Positions 10,405-22,612 of a DNA stretch of 64,000 nucleotides are shown in pieces. The DNA comes from Orientallactaga sibirica (Eukaryota; Chordata; Mammalia; Rodentia; Dipodidae). A program made the translations under genes and the position numbers. The stretch is from assembly GCA_036365145.1 (NCBI GenBank), contig JAEOAD010000035.1, positions 1,858,001 to 1,922,000 on the forward strand, in the 5' to 3' direction. The notes below the pieces were generated by a model. It made no database searches, had not been told where the DNA came from, and worked only from the letters and a program-made list of their open reading frames with translations. Position 1 is the stretch's first letter. Each line of letters begins with the position of its first letter.

Positions 10405-11080
10405 AACAGATTAAATTTAAAGTTCTTTGATACCTGTGCTCCAAGGGGCTTCCAGAGGTTTTCACTCTCTCCAGCATGGGGTGAGAATCTCTGGTTTGTT
10501 ACCCAATTCCCAACACTCCTGATGATCACACTTTCATATTTTTTTATTGAATGTATAATTGACAAGTGCATCATACTGTTCATTACACTGGAAATTATTT
10601 CATTATTAAAGAAGTTAGGTAATTGAAATCACTTTGATGTCCATTTCTAAGAAGCCTATGTGGCTTCTTCGTCCTTCATGCTCAGGTGGTTTCCGTCAAA
10701 CCTTTTTCTAAGAACCCTCAGAATCAACACCACCAGTGCCAAGCTGATCTGTACCTAACACAACACACATACAACAATGGTGTTTTCACTTTAATACAAT
10801 TTACAAAGTACACACTTTGTTAGCTAATGGGCATGTGTCAAGATTGGTCCAGGATTTCTTCACTCTTGTTAGTATCTTCATATACATTAGTCACAACAGC
10901 CATTTAAACTATTCCATGCCAACTGCCAAAGATGAGAACTTCATAGATTTTCTCCTTTCTGACCCTTAAAAAGAGAGAGAGAGGGAGAGATTGTGACTTT
11001 TTTTTTTCTTAATGAGCTGGGGCTGACATTGATAATTGTGTGACAGACAAGTGCATGAATGATAGAGTGGCCTAAATTAG
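10405..11080. other. Unassigned DNA
   Basis: No repeat or gene was recognised. It includes a short purine tract (10970-10990) and a T run (10999-11009). Confidence 0.45.
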
Positions 11081-11221
11081 AATCAACAGTGCATGTGTTA
11101 CCAGCACGAGACATGTGTTAACTTCATGGAGTGAGACTCTGGAGAATCTGAAAGACTGGCCAGAGCTCAATGTAGAAATCGCAGTGGACGATGACCTTGT
11201 CACGGGCATCCTTGGGGAAAG
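11081..11221 (+). other. Exon-like segment or pseudo-exon
   Basis: A 141-bp segment follows attag and is followed by the strong donor-like gtaaga at 11222. One frame is open over 46 codons and reads like folded protein (SETLENLKDWPELNVEIAVD... to ...GILGE), with the same phase at both ends. Against it: the upstream acceptor context is purine-rich with no good pyrimidine tract just before it, the same frame has a stop a few bases upstream, and no partner exon was seen. I do not recognise the protein. It may be an exon relic, a pseudogene piece or chance. Confidence 0.2.
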
Positions 11222-11366
11222 GTAAGATAGATGAGTGCACCTGGGAATCATCACTTCGGGCTTCTGTTACGGGACCTCTTCTATTTCTGTATTTCTATGG
11301 ATTTGTGAAGCAAATGGTCATTTACTTACATATTCATTCATTCATTTTATAAACAACTCATTTCTT

Positions 11367-11383
11367 AAAAAAAAAATCCTTCC
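11367..11383. repeat. Target-site duplication of SINE, left copy
   Basis: A run of about ten A then TCCTTCC, repeated as AAAAAAAAATCCTTCC at 11621-11636. Confidence 0.85.
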
Positions 11384-11620
11384 GGGCTGGAGAGATGGCT
11401 TAGTGGTTAAACGCTTGCCTGTGGAGCCTAAGGACCCCGGTTCGAGGCTCGATTCTCCAGGACCCACATCAGCCAGATGCACAAGGGGGTGCACGCATCT
11501 GGAGTTCGTTTGCAGTGGCTGGAGGCCCTGGCGCACCCCTCTCTCTCTCTCTCTCTACCTGCCTATTTCTGTATCTCCCTCTCTCTCAAATAAATAAATA
11601 AACAAAATAAAATATATTTA
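11384..11620 (+). mobile_element. Full-length tRNA-like SINE with target duplication
   Basis: The best-preserved copy of the family here. The head gggctggagagatggctta contains an A-box-like segment (tggcttagtggtt), and ggttcgaggctc near 11439 fits a polymerase III B box. Then come agccagatgcacaaggggg, ctggagttcgtttgcagtgg, a CT tract and an AAATAAAT tail. Intact flanking repeats and few CpG losses suggest a young insertion. Confidence 0.95.
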
Positions 11621-11636
11621 AAAAAAAAATCCTTCC
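11621..11636. repeat. Target-site duplication of SINE, right copy
   Basis: AAAAAAAAATCCTTCC; pairs with 11367-11383. Confidence 0.85.
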
Positions 11637-11854
11637 ATCCCCAAGCAGTTTTTTGTGATCTGCTTACCTTTCCTACCACATGTATCAGCTTCTCTTTCAG
11701 AATTCCCTCCTAACCTCCCCTCTGTGTTAGCTTCATCTCTTAAGACTGTGACCACGATTAAGTTTTGCTTGATTTAATGACTGGCAAAGATTAACCCTAA
11801 CTGTTATATTGATGGCCTCTATATTAGCTTCCCAGAGTTTTTTTTTTTTAAATG

Positions 11855-12166
11855 CAGATGGATATGTATATGAGAGTGTGTTCGTCCACATGAGTGAACA
11901 CGTGTGTGTGGAAGCCAGAGGACAATATCACATGTTGTTCCTCCACCGTTTGATGAGATAGCATCTCACATTGCCCTGTAGCTCAACAATTAGGCTAAAA
12001 TTTTTTGCAAGCCCCAGGAATTCTCCAGTCTCAGTCTCCCCAGCACTGGGATTACAAATGCACGCCATGATGCCTGGCCTTTTCATGTGTGTTCTGGGCA
12101 TCAGTTTCGGGTCCTCCAGTTTGCACAGCACAGGCTTTACCAACGGAGCCATCTCCACAGCCCTGG
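11855..12166 (-). mobile_element. B3/B4-like SINE
   Basis: Contains a TG-rich left part, cccagcactgggattacaaatgcacgccatgatgcctggc, ggcatcagtttcgggtcctcc and the reversed head ggagccatctccacagccctgg. The overlapping open frames on both strands are repeat by-products. Confidence 0.65.
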
Positions 12167-12239
12167 CTGCCACAAGTATGGGAAAGAATTTAGAGCTTTT
12201 GATACTGAAACATCTCCAGTTCACCTCAGTCTCATTCAC

Positions 12240-13509
12240 CTAATTATTTAGATCAAAAACTAAGGAAATAGAACAACTCAGCCTCTATGTCACAAAATAG
12301 AATTTTGGATACCATTCATTCCAGGTTAGCTAATAAGTCAGTTCTCTAAGATGTCCAGACAGTTTTCATTTATTTTTTTTATCTTTTTAAAAAACAAAAA
12401 CATAAACAAAAAGGTATATGGTGGTCTACAACTGGATACAAAGAAACTGAAATTGGGCAATAAGGCTTGTAATGACCACTTGACTCAGGAAACTGTGTTT
12501 TGGTAGTTAGTGAAGGAAATGATTTACCCGAGTGGTTTGACATTGATCTGTCAAGTTTAGGGCATATTCAAGCCTTGTTGGTTTCATGTTCTGAACCAAA
12601 CTTTAGTCTTTGATTTTGTTGCTATTCTCTTCTGTGATGGGCAAAAGAGAAACTTTGGGTTTCTTAGAAAATTAATAATAAAAATCTCCTTGGACATTGA
12701 AATTGATTTACAAAACATTTTGATGAGTTAACTATAAGTGAAAAAGGAACATAAGGCTTATATTTCCCTTAAATACACATGGGACTGTAAATATAGAGAA
12801 AATATTCATGGAAACATGTTTGGGAATATGCTAAAACTTTGAAAAATTGTTAGAGACATGTGATGAGCCCAAGAGCAGCTGGTTCCTGCTCATCCATGAC
12901 TCTTTTCCAAGGTAATGAATTATAAATAAAAACATATATTAATAATTCACATAGGGGCTGATAGTGAAAGAGAAAATCCCTCTGCATGAGTCATCCAGAT
13001 GGAAAATTTCTATGAGGCTTAAAAAATATAACATGAGAAAATTGTAGTTTCACCTCTCACATAGCATAACTGCTTTTCTTTAAAAAAAAAAAAAAAACAA
13101 AAACAGATTTACAAAATCCAGATGATTAAAACATTGAGGATGAGCTGAAAATCAGGATTAGCTGTCAAATTAATTGGCTTCCTGGTCTCAAGTGGAATGT
13201 ATGGAAATTGCAAACATCATATACTGCATACGTGTAGCATATCTTACCCATGCAATCAGCTATATTCTAATGGAAACATTCCAGCATCCATTTAAACCAA
13301 ATATACCAACAGACGGTGAAATGTGTCAGCTTTATAAGAACAGAATCATGTAGTATATATCTTCACACCACAACAGAATTAAACTAGAAACCAATAATGA
13401 AAAGATAACAGGAAATTCCCATAGTTGTTAGAGATTAAATAATATAGTTCTAATTAATTTTTTATGTCTAAAAAGACACCTCAAAAGTAATTTAGAAATA
13501 TTTCAAACT
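12240..13509. other. Unassigned AT-rich DNA
   Basis: No gene or named repeat; includes an A run at 13082-13097. Confidence 0.5.
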
Positions 13510-13510
13510 A

Positions 13511-13651
13511 GAGCTGGGGAGATGCAACAATGTTAATAAAGTGCTGGTCATGCAAGCATGAAGTCCTGGGTTCATATTCCCAGTACCTTTGCACAACACA
13601 CACACACATGCGCGTGCACACACACACACACAAACACACAAGAGAGAGAGA
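13511..13651 (+). mobile_element. ID/B4-like SINE head with CA tract
   Basis: The degenerate tRNA-like head (gagctggggagatgc..., gcaagcatgaagtcctgggttc, cccagtacctttgcac) runs into a (CA)-rich microsatellite at 13597-13641 and a short GA run. This lacks the 'agccagatgcac' middle of the common SINE, so it is a different and older tRNA-derived SINE. Confidence 0.6.
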
Positions 13652-14824
13652 CTTCATACTAAATAAAAGTGATGATACAATTTTCCACATTTTGTGCATT
13701 GAATCTAACACAGTACCTAGAGGGGAATTCATAGAAATTAATACAAAGAAACAACTGGTAAAAGTCAATAAACAGATATTACATCTTAGGAAATTAAAAG
13801 CAATCAAATTGAGTACAAAGTAAGCTGAAGAAAGACATAATAAAAATTAGAGTTCCTGGGTTTTGGCACAAAAAGTTATAATACATATCAATATTTTTGA
13901 AAAGAAGAAATCAATAGTTGTTTTTATTAAAGATCAATAAATCTCTAGCACAGAGAGAGATTACTGGAATCAGATAAGGAAGAAATATGACTAAATCCCA
14001 TGTAGTTTGTCATAGCTGGTTTGGGTATCAACTTGACTGAATCAAGGGAACCTATGGTAGTTTCATTGTAAAATGTCCCTCATAGCCTTTTGTGTTTGAC
14101 TGCTTAATCCCCAACAGGAAAGCTGTGGGCAAGTAATTATTAGCATAATCAAACTAATGAAGATAACAGTTTTCTTTTCCTCTCACTTATTCTTTCATTA
14201 ATACTCATTATATAGAGAGCTATGCTTGTGACCTATATAAATTTTCTTTTTCTTTGAAAAACAACTAAGCTTAGTTCCAGTGTCAGCCATTGAAAATAGT
14301 AATTTGATAGGTTTTTCCATTAGCTCCACAAATATTTCACTGACTTTCTTACTGCTTTCATTACTTCCAAAAATATGATATAAATCTTACCTTTTTAATT
14401 TTTTGTAACTCTGTGTTTAATAAGGGTTGCTTACATGAACATTAGTATGGTGTTATTTAACCAAGCATGGACAACTTACCAGTGGCAACATCACTGAAGA
14501 AAAATGTTCCCCTGTGCCCCAGCACCATTAACTGCCAATAGGATCTGAGGGAAGGGGATTGGACTTACTGAGCCCTTCCCCCATGCATTGGGAAATGTTG
14601 ATAGACCCAGTTTGGTCTTGTGCAGGTCATCACAGCTGCTATGTGTTCATGAGTGCAAAGGCATGTCATATCATGTCCAGAAGACAGCGTTCCACAGTAC
14701 TGCTCTCCTCCCTCTGGATCCGATTTTCTTTTCTCTTAGTATTTTTAATAGTATTTATCTTTTAAGATTTTTCTTTATTCTATTTTATTTTATTTTATAT
14801 TTTATTTTATTTAGTTTAGTTTAA
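13652..14824. other. Mostly unassigned DNA with a possible MaLR LTR scrap
   Basis: Around 14050-14160 the text tatggtagtttcattgt...aatgtccctcatagcc...gacTGcttaatccccaaca resembles a rodent MaLR LTR start, at low certainty. A (TTTTA)n block occupies 14775-14815. No gene is supported. Confidence 0.35.
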
Positions 14825-15600
14825 ATTGACATATTGAGGTGAATATTTTTGTTGTTTCCCTTTTTCTGCTAAGTGTTCTCTGAGCTTCTTAGACATATGG
14901 TTTGATGTCTGTTATACTTTAGGGAAAGGGTCACAGTTATTGCTTTAAATATTTCTTATGTTCTTTTCTCTCTTCTTCTACAACTCTTGTTTTACATGAA
15001 TAACATCTTATCTGGTTCCTCAGATCCTGAATATTCTTTTTGAGTTTTTCAGGTTTTCATTGTGAAAGTTTCCATAGATGTAGCCTCAATGATTCTATCC
15101 TCAATCATTTCTAGCCACCTAATAAACTCAATTACTTTCTTCACTTCTGTCACAATATTTTTTATCTCAAGTATTTCTTTTTAGTACTTAGAATTCCTAT
15201 CATTCTGCTTAATTTGCCCATCTGATTTTTCATACTGCATACTTTGTCCCATAGATAATTTATTAAAATAATCAAGATAGTTTCAATTTCCTGGTCTGTT
15301 AATTCTAACATTTCAACATTCCCCTCATGTTGAAGTCTAGTTCTGCTTTTTGATTTCTTTCTTCAATTTGGCCCCATGTCTCCTTTCTATACCTTTTAAT
15401 ATTTTACTAAAAGCAGATCATGATATCATGTGTTTCATAAGAGAAAATACATTTTGCGGTAGTTGGAGCATTGTATTGTACTCTAATTAGACCAAACTCT
15501 TGGTAAGTTGTGGCCCTGATCTGTGAATGCCAGTCAATGATGTTTTTTTCATCACATTTTATGGAGGTGGCTGGCTAGAGTGGGTTAGAACTGGTTTTTT
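14825..15600. mobile_element. Possible ancient L1 3' region
   Basis: Phrases such as caatttcctggtctgttaattctaacattt and aatttggccccatgtctcc are like those in old mammalian L1 3' ends. The match rests on memory of consensus sequence and I cannot fix strand or subfamily. Confidence 0.35.
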
Positions 15601-16374
15601 GCATGTAGAAAGCTAGAGTTGGCTAGATTTGGATCTTTCTCCCTCTTCCATTGGCTTGGGTCCAAACAAGAGGGGCAGGGACCAATACAATTTCTCATGA
15701 AGCTATGGTTTAGTTAGATGGAGATCATTACCTGAAATATTGAAAAATGTTTATTTTCCCACTTTCTCTCCTTCATTATGAAGGCATTTACCCTAATATC
15801 AGTTTTCTGATAGCCACTGGTTACAATGTAGAGATTTTGACCTTGGTACTGGTCCCGTGGAGATGTCGGCTTCATCTATACAAGTTCTTTTCAGGAATCA
15901 TATAAATAAAGCAGAAGTCTGTTTTAACATCATTGAGGCTGAATACAACAGAGTAAAATGAAATGGAAGATAAATAAAATAAAAAGGGATTACAATTCCC
16001 AGTTTCCAATCAAGCATGGATCAAAATTGACTTTCACAACTTCACTTTAACCACAAGTAAAAATTGGAGCAAACTGTTTATATAATCATCTCCTCTCAGA
16101 TCTCACAGAGAGATGAGGTTACAGGGCATACTGAGGTCCCCAAAATGGTAATAGAGAATCAGGCAAACACATAGAATGAGAATTTACCACAGCAGAAACC
16201 AAGGAGCCTCCATGGGAACAATATTTTCTTGCTTGGCAATGTGTTCTCAGCAAAACATCAATAAAGGATTCTTTTGAGTAGCTGTGACTTCTTTCATGCT
16301 TTAGAAATAGGTTGATGGTCAGTCCAAGTGTTTGACATTGAGAAATTTTCATATTTTTCATTGCAAAGGAATTT
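15601..16374. other. Unassigned DNA
   Basis: No gene or named repeat recognised. An 80-codon minus frame at 16119-16361 shows no domain. Confidence 0.5.
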
Positions 16375-16775
16375 TAATATTTTTTAAAATTTATTTTATT
16401 AGATATGGACATACTTAGTATGTAAACAAAACATGTTGGTACCATCCTTTCTGTCATCCCTGCCCCTTTTCTGAATGCTGGATACAGGTCAACCCCATGG
16501 GAATTGTGAGTCATGCATTATGGGGGCAGCAGTCAGTTATGGGGGAGAGGCAATGCCTCTGTGCATAATGTCCCAACTTGTGGCTCTAACAATCCGTCTC
16601 CTCTCCCCCCCATTCTGCAAAATTCCCTGAGCCATGTTGGGTGCATTTTAAGTCTACTTCAGTGATGGGCTCTTAGGAGCCTCTGGATCTCTGCTTTGGT
16701 AGGTGTTGGGTGTCCTCAGTGTTTAACTCCATCACCCTTGTGCTGATATCAGGTTCACAGAGAAAGCAGCACTCT
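16375..16775 (-). mobile_element. L1 3' UTR fragment
   Basis: Starts T/A-rich and shares long blocks with 16801-17250 and 19640-19980: gagtcatgcattatggggg, ctctgtgcataatgtcccaac, ctctaacaatc, ttccctgagccatgttggg. An A-tailed copy of the same family lies on the + strand at 18075-18345, which fixes the orientation here as minus. Confidence 0.7.
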
Positions 16776-16800
16776 TTTTTTTTTTTTTTTTTTTTTTTTT
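16776..16800. repeat. Poly-T run
   Basis: About 24 T marking the junction between two L1 3'-end fragments; probably the reverse complement of the A tail of the next copy. Confidence 0.85.
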
Positions 16801-17745
16801 GATACTTAAGCATACATGTTTATTTTTTTAAATTTTTTTTATTTAAATATAGATTTTTTATTTATATTATTCTGATTTTACATTCATAGTATTGGATCCA
16901 TTGTCCTCCTCCCTGTCCTCCCACTTTCAAAGGGACCCTCATCAATGAGGAATGTGGGTCATGCATTGTGAGGTCAAGAGTTCTGGGGGTTAGGCCCCAG
17001 TCTCTGTGCATAATGCCCCAACTTGTGACTCTAACAATCTTTCGGCCCCCTCTTTTGCGAGTTTCCCTGAGCCACATTGGGGTCATTTTAGTTCTGCTTC
17101 AGTGATGAGGTTTTGGGAGCCTCTGTGTCTCTGGATATCTGGCTTAGTTGGAGTTGGATGTTCTCTGTGTTTATCTCCTTCAGCCTTTTTCTGGTGTCGT
17201 GATCGCCATGAACGCTGAACTCTTGCCCTTCCCCTGCGTTGCTCTGTGGTTTCAGCTGGGGCCCTGGTGAGGTGTGGTTAGCTGATCCTCCCTTCAGGTT
17301 CGTTGTCCACCTGAAAAAAGATAAGCAAATTCTCCAACAGAGAGAGAAGTTAGTAGTAGACAGAAGGGATGACCATATATGTTTTGGAGGGAATTTTATA
17401 TGCGTTGGCTCTCTTCTAGCCCACATTTGGTGGCATCTTGCTCTTGGAGACTGAGCTCATTTTTTGTACCTGGTTTTGACTCTTGCTCATTTCCCCAATT
17501 CCTCTGTGGTTTCAGCTAGGGCCAGGATGGAGTGCACTGGGTCATTTATCCCCTCAGGTCCTGCTCCAGTTCCATACAACCTGCTCACACACCTTCCGCA
17601 GGGAACCCAGACCAGGGAACTGGAAGGAGCCAGGAAAACCTGGATCTGGCCTACTCACTTCTCGCTGCACCCGCCCCCACCCAGTCCAGCACCAGTTTTA
17701 GTAAATTTTGAGGGTGGTTGTTTGGCGCTACTAAAAATTTGACTT
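16801..17745 (-). mobile_element. L1 3' UTR fragment, longer copy
   Basis: Repeats the content of the preceding fragment (tgggtcatgcattgtgagg, gtgcataatgccccaac, cctgagccacattgggg) and continues with ggggccctggtgaggtgtgg, shared with 20032-20050. Several short open frames on both strands occur here but follow no known protein. Confidence 0.65.
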
Positions 17746-18074
17746 TGTAACCATAGACTGTCTTTTTCAGTTCTGAACAGTATTTTCAGGCAGAAATAAA
17801 TGTATTCTTTCCAGTGAGAAACATGGATAATAGTCCAAAAGTTTCAGGGTCACTGACATGTTACTTCCAGCCTGCTTCTTGACATGATGATTATCTATTG
17901 AAGCCAAATCAGGGCACTGACTTTGTGGATTATAACTTGAATAATTTAGAGTTGATTTTGCATACGTAGAAAGAGCCCTGAAGGAAGGGGGAGTTTTGAA
18001 TACTACTTTTGGTCTTACTTATTTTGGATCTTAGTTATTGTATCTCCAAAATTAGAGAAACACAAGTCTTGTCA
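17746..18074. other. Unassigned DNA
   Basis: Nothing recognised in this short stretch between L1 pieces. Confidence 0.4.
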
Positions 18075-18345
18075 TCGGTGTTGCCAAGGTTGTTTTGAGC
18101 AATGATGGCTCAGGGAAATTCATGGAAGAGGGGGCAGAAAGAATGTTAGAGCCACAAGCTGGGTCATTATGCATAGAGACTTGGCCTATCCCCCATAACT
18201 CTTGACTACCCCCACAATGCATGACCCACATTCCCCATTGATGAGGGTCACTTTGGAAGAGGGAGGACAGGGAGGGATAATGGAGTCACCATTACGAATG
18301 TAAAATTAGAATAATATAAATAAAATAAATAAATTATTTTAAAAA
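18075..18345 (+). mobile_element. L1 3' UTR fragment, opposite strand
   Basis: Reverse complement of the 16.9-17.1 kb sequence: ctcagggaaattcatgg, gggtcattatgcatagagac, caatgcatgacccacattcc, gatgagggtcactttgg, ending in an A-rich tail with aaataaataaat. The real 3' end is therefore visible here. Confidence 0.75.
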
Positions 18346-18831
18346 GATCCTGATGACTTGGAAAAATCAAAAGAGAAACAAAAAACTAAGTCTCTTTCTC
18401 TGGAAACAAACATTTAGTGTTGAAATCAATTCTAAGAAGACGCTTGGCCTATGATCTCATAGTACAAGATTAAGCAATTTGGTAAATAATCACACATCAA
18501 CAATAAATGAGATGTCAGGGAACATTTTATTTTTCATAAATCAACCTAACTCAAATATTAAAATTCTGATCACCAAATGAGCAAAATACATGCTAAATCA
18601 ACATTATATTTTCATCAATAAAGAAAAAATAGCTAAAATTGCCTTGATTTCAAAATGTTTTGTAATGTTAACTGTATTTTTGAATTGCTCAAATAATATG
18701 TGCTAATTTCTGGGATCTGGCTATGACATGAGGATGGAATAAAGAACAAGACAGTAAGATAAGAGACACAAGAGCTTACTGTTTTCCTCTATTCTCTACC
18801 ATGTGAGAAAGCAATGAGAAGATGACCATTT
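18346..18831. other. Unassigned AT-rich DNA
   Basis: No gene or named repeat recognised. Confidence 0.5.
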
Positions 18832-19635
18832 TTTTTAACTTCATACAAAAACATTTTATTGACAACTTCCATAAATGCAGGAAATATACCATCATCCTAA
18901 TCTCCCACCTACCTTCTTTCTTTCCTCCTCCATTGAATCCCTTCTTTCCAACTAGTCTCTCCTCTATTTTGATCTTAGTATCCCTCCCCCCTTATTATGT
19001 AGACATTGTATAAGTAGTGTCAAGGCTACTTTGTGTCAGGAAGACAGCATTGTAAGCAGTCCTCCCCTTCCGTTGAGTCTTACATTCTTTCTGCTACTTC
19101 TTCTGCAGTGGTCCCTGAGCCTTGGAGAGTGTGATAGAGATGTCTCACTTAGTACTGTAGACTGTCACTTCTTATCAGCAGTATGGTCAGTTTGGTTAAG
19201 CGCCAGTGGTCACCACCATTGGTTAGAGAAAAGACAATATTCTCTAAACAACAGTGATTGATCATAGCATTAATATAAAGGCATAAACATAAGTGTTCAG
19301 AGGATGGTTTGGTGAGCATAATATGTTGTCTGCATTTAGGCAGACAACAACAGTTGTTACTCCCCTGGGCTTATGACCTCCCCAGCCATAGGCTTTTGGG
19401 TAGGTTTTCAGTATCAGGCATGAATTCCCTTCCATGAAGTGGGCCTCAGTTACCATCAGAGAGCAGCTGGTTTCCTCCTTACCAGACATGCTACCATTGT
19501 ACCAGAATTTTTGTATGGCCTTTGGACATATAATCCACCTCCTTGGGCAAACTCTTGTCTTTTTTAGCATCTATATATCTATATTATTAACTAATAAAGA
19601 AATAGGTTTTCATATGGCTTATTCATAATATCTTA
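18832..19635 (-). mobile_element. L1 3' UTR fragment (same lineage as 7.3-9.1 kb)
   Basis: After an initial T/A-rich end, blocks such as ttattgacaacttcc, gtgatagagatgtctcac, ggtcaccaccattgg and ggttttcatatggcttattca run in the same order as in the L1 at 7334-8690. More diverged than that copy. Confidence 0.8.
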
Positions 19636-19639
19636 CTTT

Positions 19640-20690
19640 TTTGCTTTTAAAAAATATTTTATTAGTTATGTATATAGTATATATATACAGCCATGATGGT
19701 ACCATTGTTAACCTTCTCCCTGTCCTCCCCCCATGGGGAATGTGGGTCTTGCCTTATGGGGGAGTGGCAATGACTCTGTGATTAATGACTCAACTCATGG
19801 CTCTAACAATCTTTCCACCCCTCTTCCGCGAATTTCCCTGAGCCATTTTGGGTTCATTTTAGGTCAATTTCAGTGACGAGGTTCTGTGAGTCTCTGTGTC
19901 TCTGGGTATCTGATTTGCTAGGGGTTGAGTGTTCTTTGTATCTATCTCCTTAGCCCTTGTGCTGGCACCAGGTTCACTGATAAAGCAGCACTCTTGCTCA
20001 TTTCCCCAATAACTCAATGACTTCAACTGGTGCCCTGGTGAGGTGTGATGGGCTGATTCTCTCCTAAGGTTCTGTATCCAACTGAAAGAGAGAAGCAGAT
20101 TCTCCAATGGAGAGTGAGGTCAGTGCATGATACATGAATAACCATTATTATTTTAGAGAGAATTTAATAGGTGTAGGCCCTCTTGTATCCCACTATTGGT
20201 GGGAGCTTGATATTGGAGAGCAGGGTTGTTTTTGGATATGTTTCTGATTGTTTCCCATTTCCAGGAATTGGTTCCATTCCACTGAGTGGATCCATGAGCC
20301 AAATCTAGACTAGTTGGTGACCCACCATATCTGTTGTGTGAGCATCATGTCAGGTTGTTTGCTGCTGAGTAACTTAGACCACGAGTTGCTTAGACAGATG
20401 TTGGTCATTGTCCCCCAGTGACTTATTTAGCACCTTCTGGCACTAGACAAGCTAACTGTCTGGGAACTGACACTCTCCCAGATTCCAGCCATGTCTCTCC
20501 ATGTTCCATCAGAACAGCATATGGTGTCTTCAGCAGTAAGGTCTTACCAATAACCTTTGGTGTGTCATCAAGTACTCTGACAAAAATCTGTCTTCTTTTG
20601 GAAAACCTTGAAGGTCTCACTGATCAACAACTCATTGTGGATTTTAACCACATACTGGTATTGGGAATTACAGGTCAGTGCCAAGGGAAA
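19640..20690 (-). mobile_element. L1 3' UTR fragment
   Basis: Starts aaaaatattttattagttatg. It shares gactctgtgattaatgactc, gctctaacaatctttccacc, ttccctgagccattttggg and gtgccctggtgaggtgtg with the 16.4-17.7 kb copies. Its distal part (gtgtcttcagcagtaaggtcttacc, gatcaacaactcattg) is also like 8248-8355 of the L1 above. Confidence 0.7.
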
Positions 20691-21777
20691 CGAAGGAAGA
20701 AAAAGTAAAGGTAATATGAAAGAGAAAGAGAGAAGAGAGAAGAGGGAGTAATACAGAGAAAAACAGGAGAAAATTGAAGTTACACTTCATCATACCCTCT
20801 CCAGGCCCCAGTGATTCAGGTGTTCTCTCCAAGCACCTGATGTGGGTTCAACCTTTTAGTATGACCTTTTGTAAACCAGGAATCTAGGAATCTGGGCTTT
20901 ACTAAATCTGCTAATGCTGTTACCTTGAATTTCCCATATACCTTAGCAGAATAAATTTCTATTGTTCAACTGATCCACGTAATGCTAGTCTATTACAGCC
21001 CAAAATTGAAAGATACTGTCCTATGAAATCTGTAATGATAATAATATATTTTCAATTAAAATGTATTATTATAAAGTAAAAAAAAAAGTGGAAAATAATT
21101 TCAATATCAGAGGTGTGTTCCAGGTATTATGCAGAACTTTAACAAGTTGCTTTGGAACTAAACAGCTGGAATAAGCTAGAAGCTATTGAATACTAGTTTT
21201 GCAAGGTTAAAATTTTACTTAAAGCAAGAAGTAATTTGAGGACATTACTTATAAAGTCTAGAAGGGCTTCCAAAAGGTTATTGGTCAAGGCTGTCAGGCT
21301 GGAGATACAGAGGAAGTTGTTACTGTAGAGTGGTAAATAAATGACCCTTGTTGTTAGTAAAATTTTATCAATATTGTCATATATGCTGATGTGAAAATAT
21401 AATACTTACCTAATTAACCAATAAATTAAGCTAAGAAAAGAAAAGTTAAAAAAAAAAAAAAAAAGCACCCAGTTTAAAAGTTTACTTACTGTACAATTTT
21501 CTTGAAATGAGATAGCTATCCATGGCAAAAAAAAAAAAAAAAATGATGTTTAAAGCCTGTGTATAGGGATGATTTTTCTCCCACCTGTGATTTCATAATT
21601 TAGCTAGACAATTGGAGGAAATTGTGTCAATTTCTTTCATTTTTAATTGCTTATAATTGTCTCTACGGTTTTCATAATAGTAGTTTTAATGAATGAATCA
21701 ATCCAACTATTTCAATAGCCTTCCAATAAAGACCTGATAAATTAATAAATATTTTTAAAATGTATTCTTTTTTATTT
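20691..21777. other. Unassigned DNA with homopolymer A runs
   Basis: A GA-rich segment at 20700-20760 and A runs at 21448-21464 and 21526-21542. No gene is supported. Confidence 0.5.
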
Positions 21778-21991
21778 TTAAATTATTTATTTTTATTTGC
21801 TTATTAGAGACAGAGAGAGTGAGGAGAGAGAGAGAGGGAATGGACATGCCAGGGCCTCTAGCCACTGCAAAGAACTCCAGGTGCATGCTCTACCTTGTGC
21901 ATCTGGCTTATGTAGGACCTGGAGAATCGAACCTGGATCCTTAGGCTGCACAAACAAGTGCCTTAATTGCTAAGCCATCTCTCCAGCCCAA
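21778..21991 (-). mobile_element. tRNA-like SINE
   Basis: Reverse orientation, from the T-rich tail and gagagaga run to gctaagccatctctccagccc, with ccttgtgcatctggcttatg in the middle. Confidence 0.92.
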
Positions 21992-21999
21992 TGTATTCT

Positions 22000-22136
22000 T
22001 TTTTTTTTTTTTTCAAGTAGGGTCTCACTCTAGCCCAGGCTGACATGGAACTCACTCTGTAGTCCCAGGATGACCTCAAACTCACAGCATCCAGAGTGCT
22101 GGGATTAAAGGCATGAACCACCATACCCAGCCCAAA
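22000..22136 (-). mobile_element. B1-like SINE
   Basis: T run, then caagtagggtctcactctagcccaggctgac, cctcaaactcacagc, gtgctgggattaaaggcatgaaccaccatacccagcc. It lies immediately beside the preceding SINE in the same orientation. Confidence 0.92.
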
Positions 22137-22477
22137 AATATATTCTTTTAAAAAATTCTACCTGACCATTCCAGAAAACAGAAGTAGTCAATAGGGGCAT
22201 TTCCTAATATCAAAACTGAAGCTTCAAGTTTAGTATTAACTTATTTTCACTGCTATCTATCTATGTACTATTTAGTAATCAAGTAAAAGATTCAGACAAG
22301 GAGATAATGAATATTTCCTATTTAAAAGTTAAGTAGCCCCCAATAAACTCATTGGTTCACCCAAACACCACCATAGAAAGTATTGCCCAGAAGATTAAAG
22401 TCTCATTTGTCAAAATAGTCAAGGACTTAAGCTACAAAGTCCTCACAGTTTGGGAGATCAAGACTGAATGAATACTA

Positions 22478-22612
22478 TATTTTTTGTTTGTTTGTTTGTT
22501 TTTTTGAGACATGGTCTTATTATGTAGTCCAGGCAGGCTTCAGACTCACAACCCTACTGTCACATTTTCCTGAGTGCTGGGTCTATAGCTATGTATCACC
22601 ATGCCTGGCTAT
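22478..22612 (-). mobile_element. B1-like SINE, diverged
   Basis: (TTTG)n run, gagacatggtcttattatgtagtccaggcagg, cctgagtgctgggtctatagc, caccatgcctggct. Older than the copy at 22000. Confidence 0.8.

Noticed and set aside
11384..11480. tRNA gene at SINE heads
   Set aside because: A- and B-box-like motifs are present, but there is no foldable cloverleaf and the sequence continues into the SINE body, as expected for a tRNA-derived SINE.
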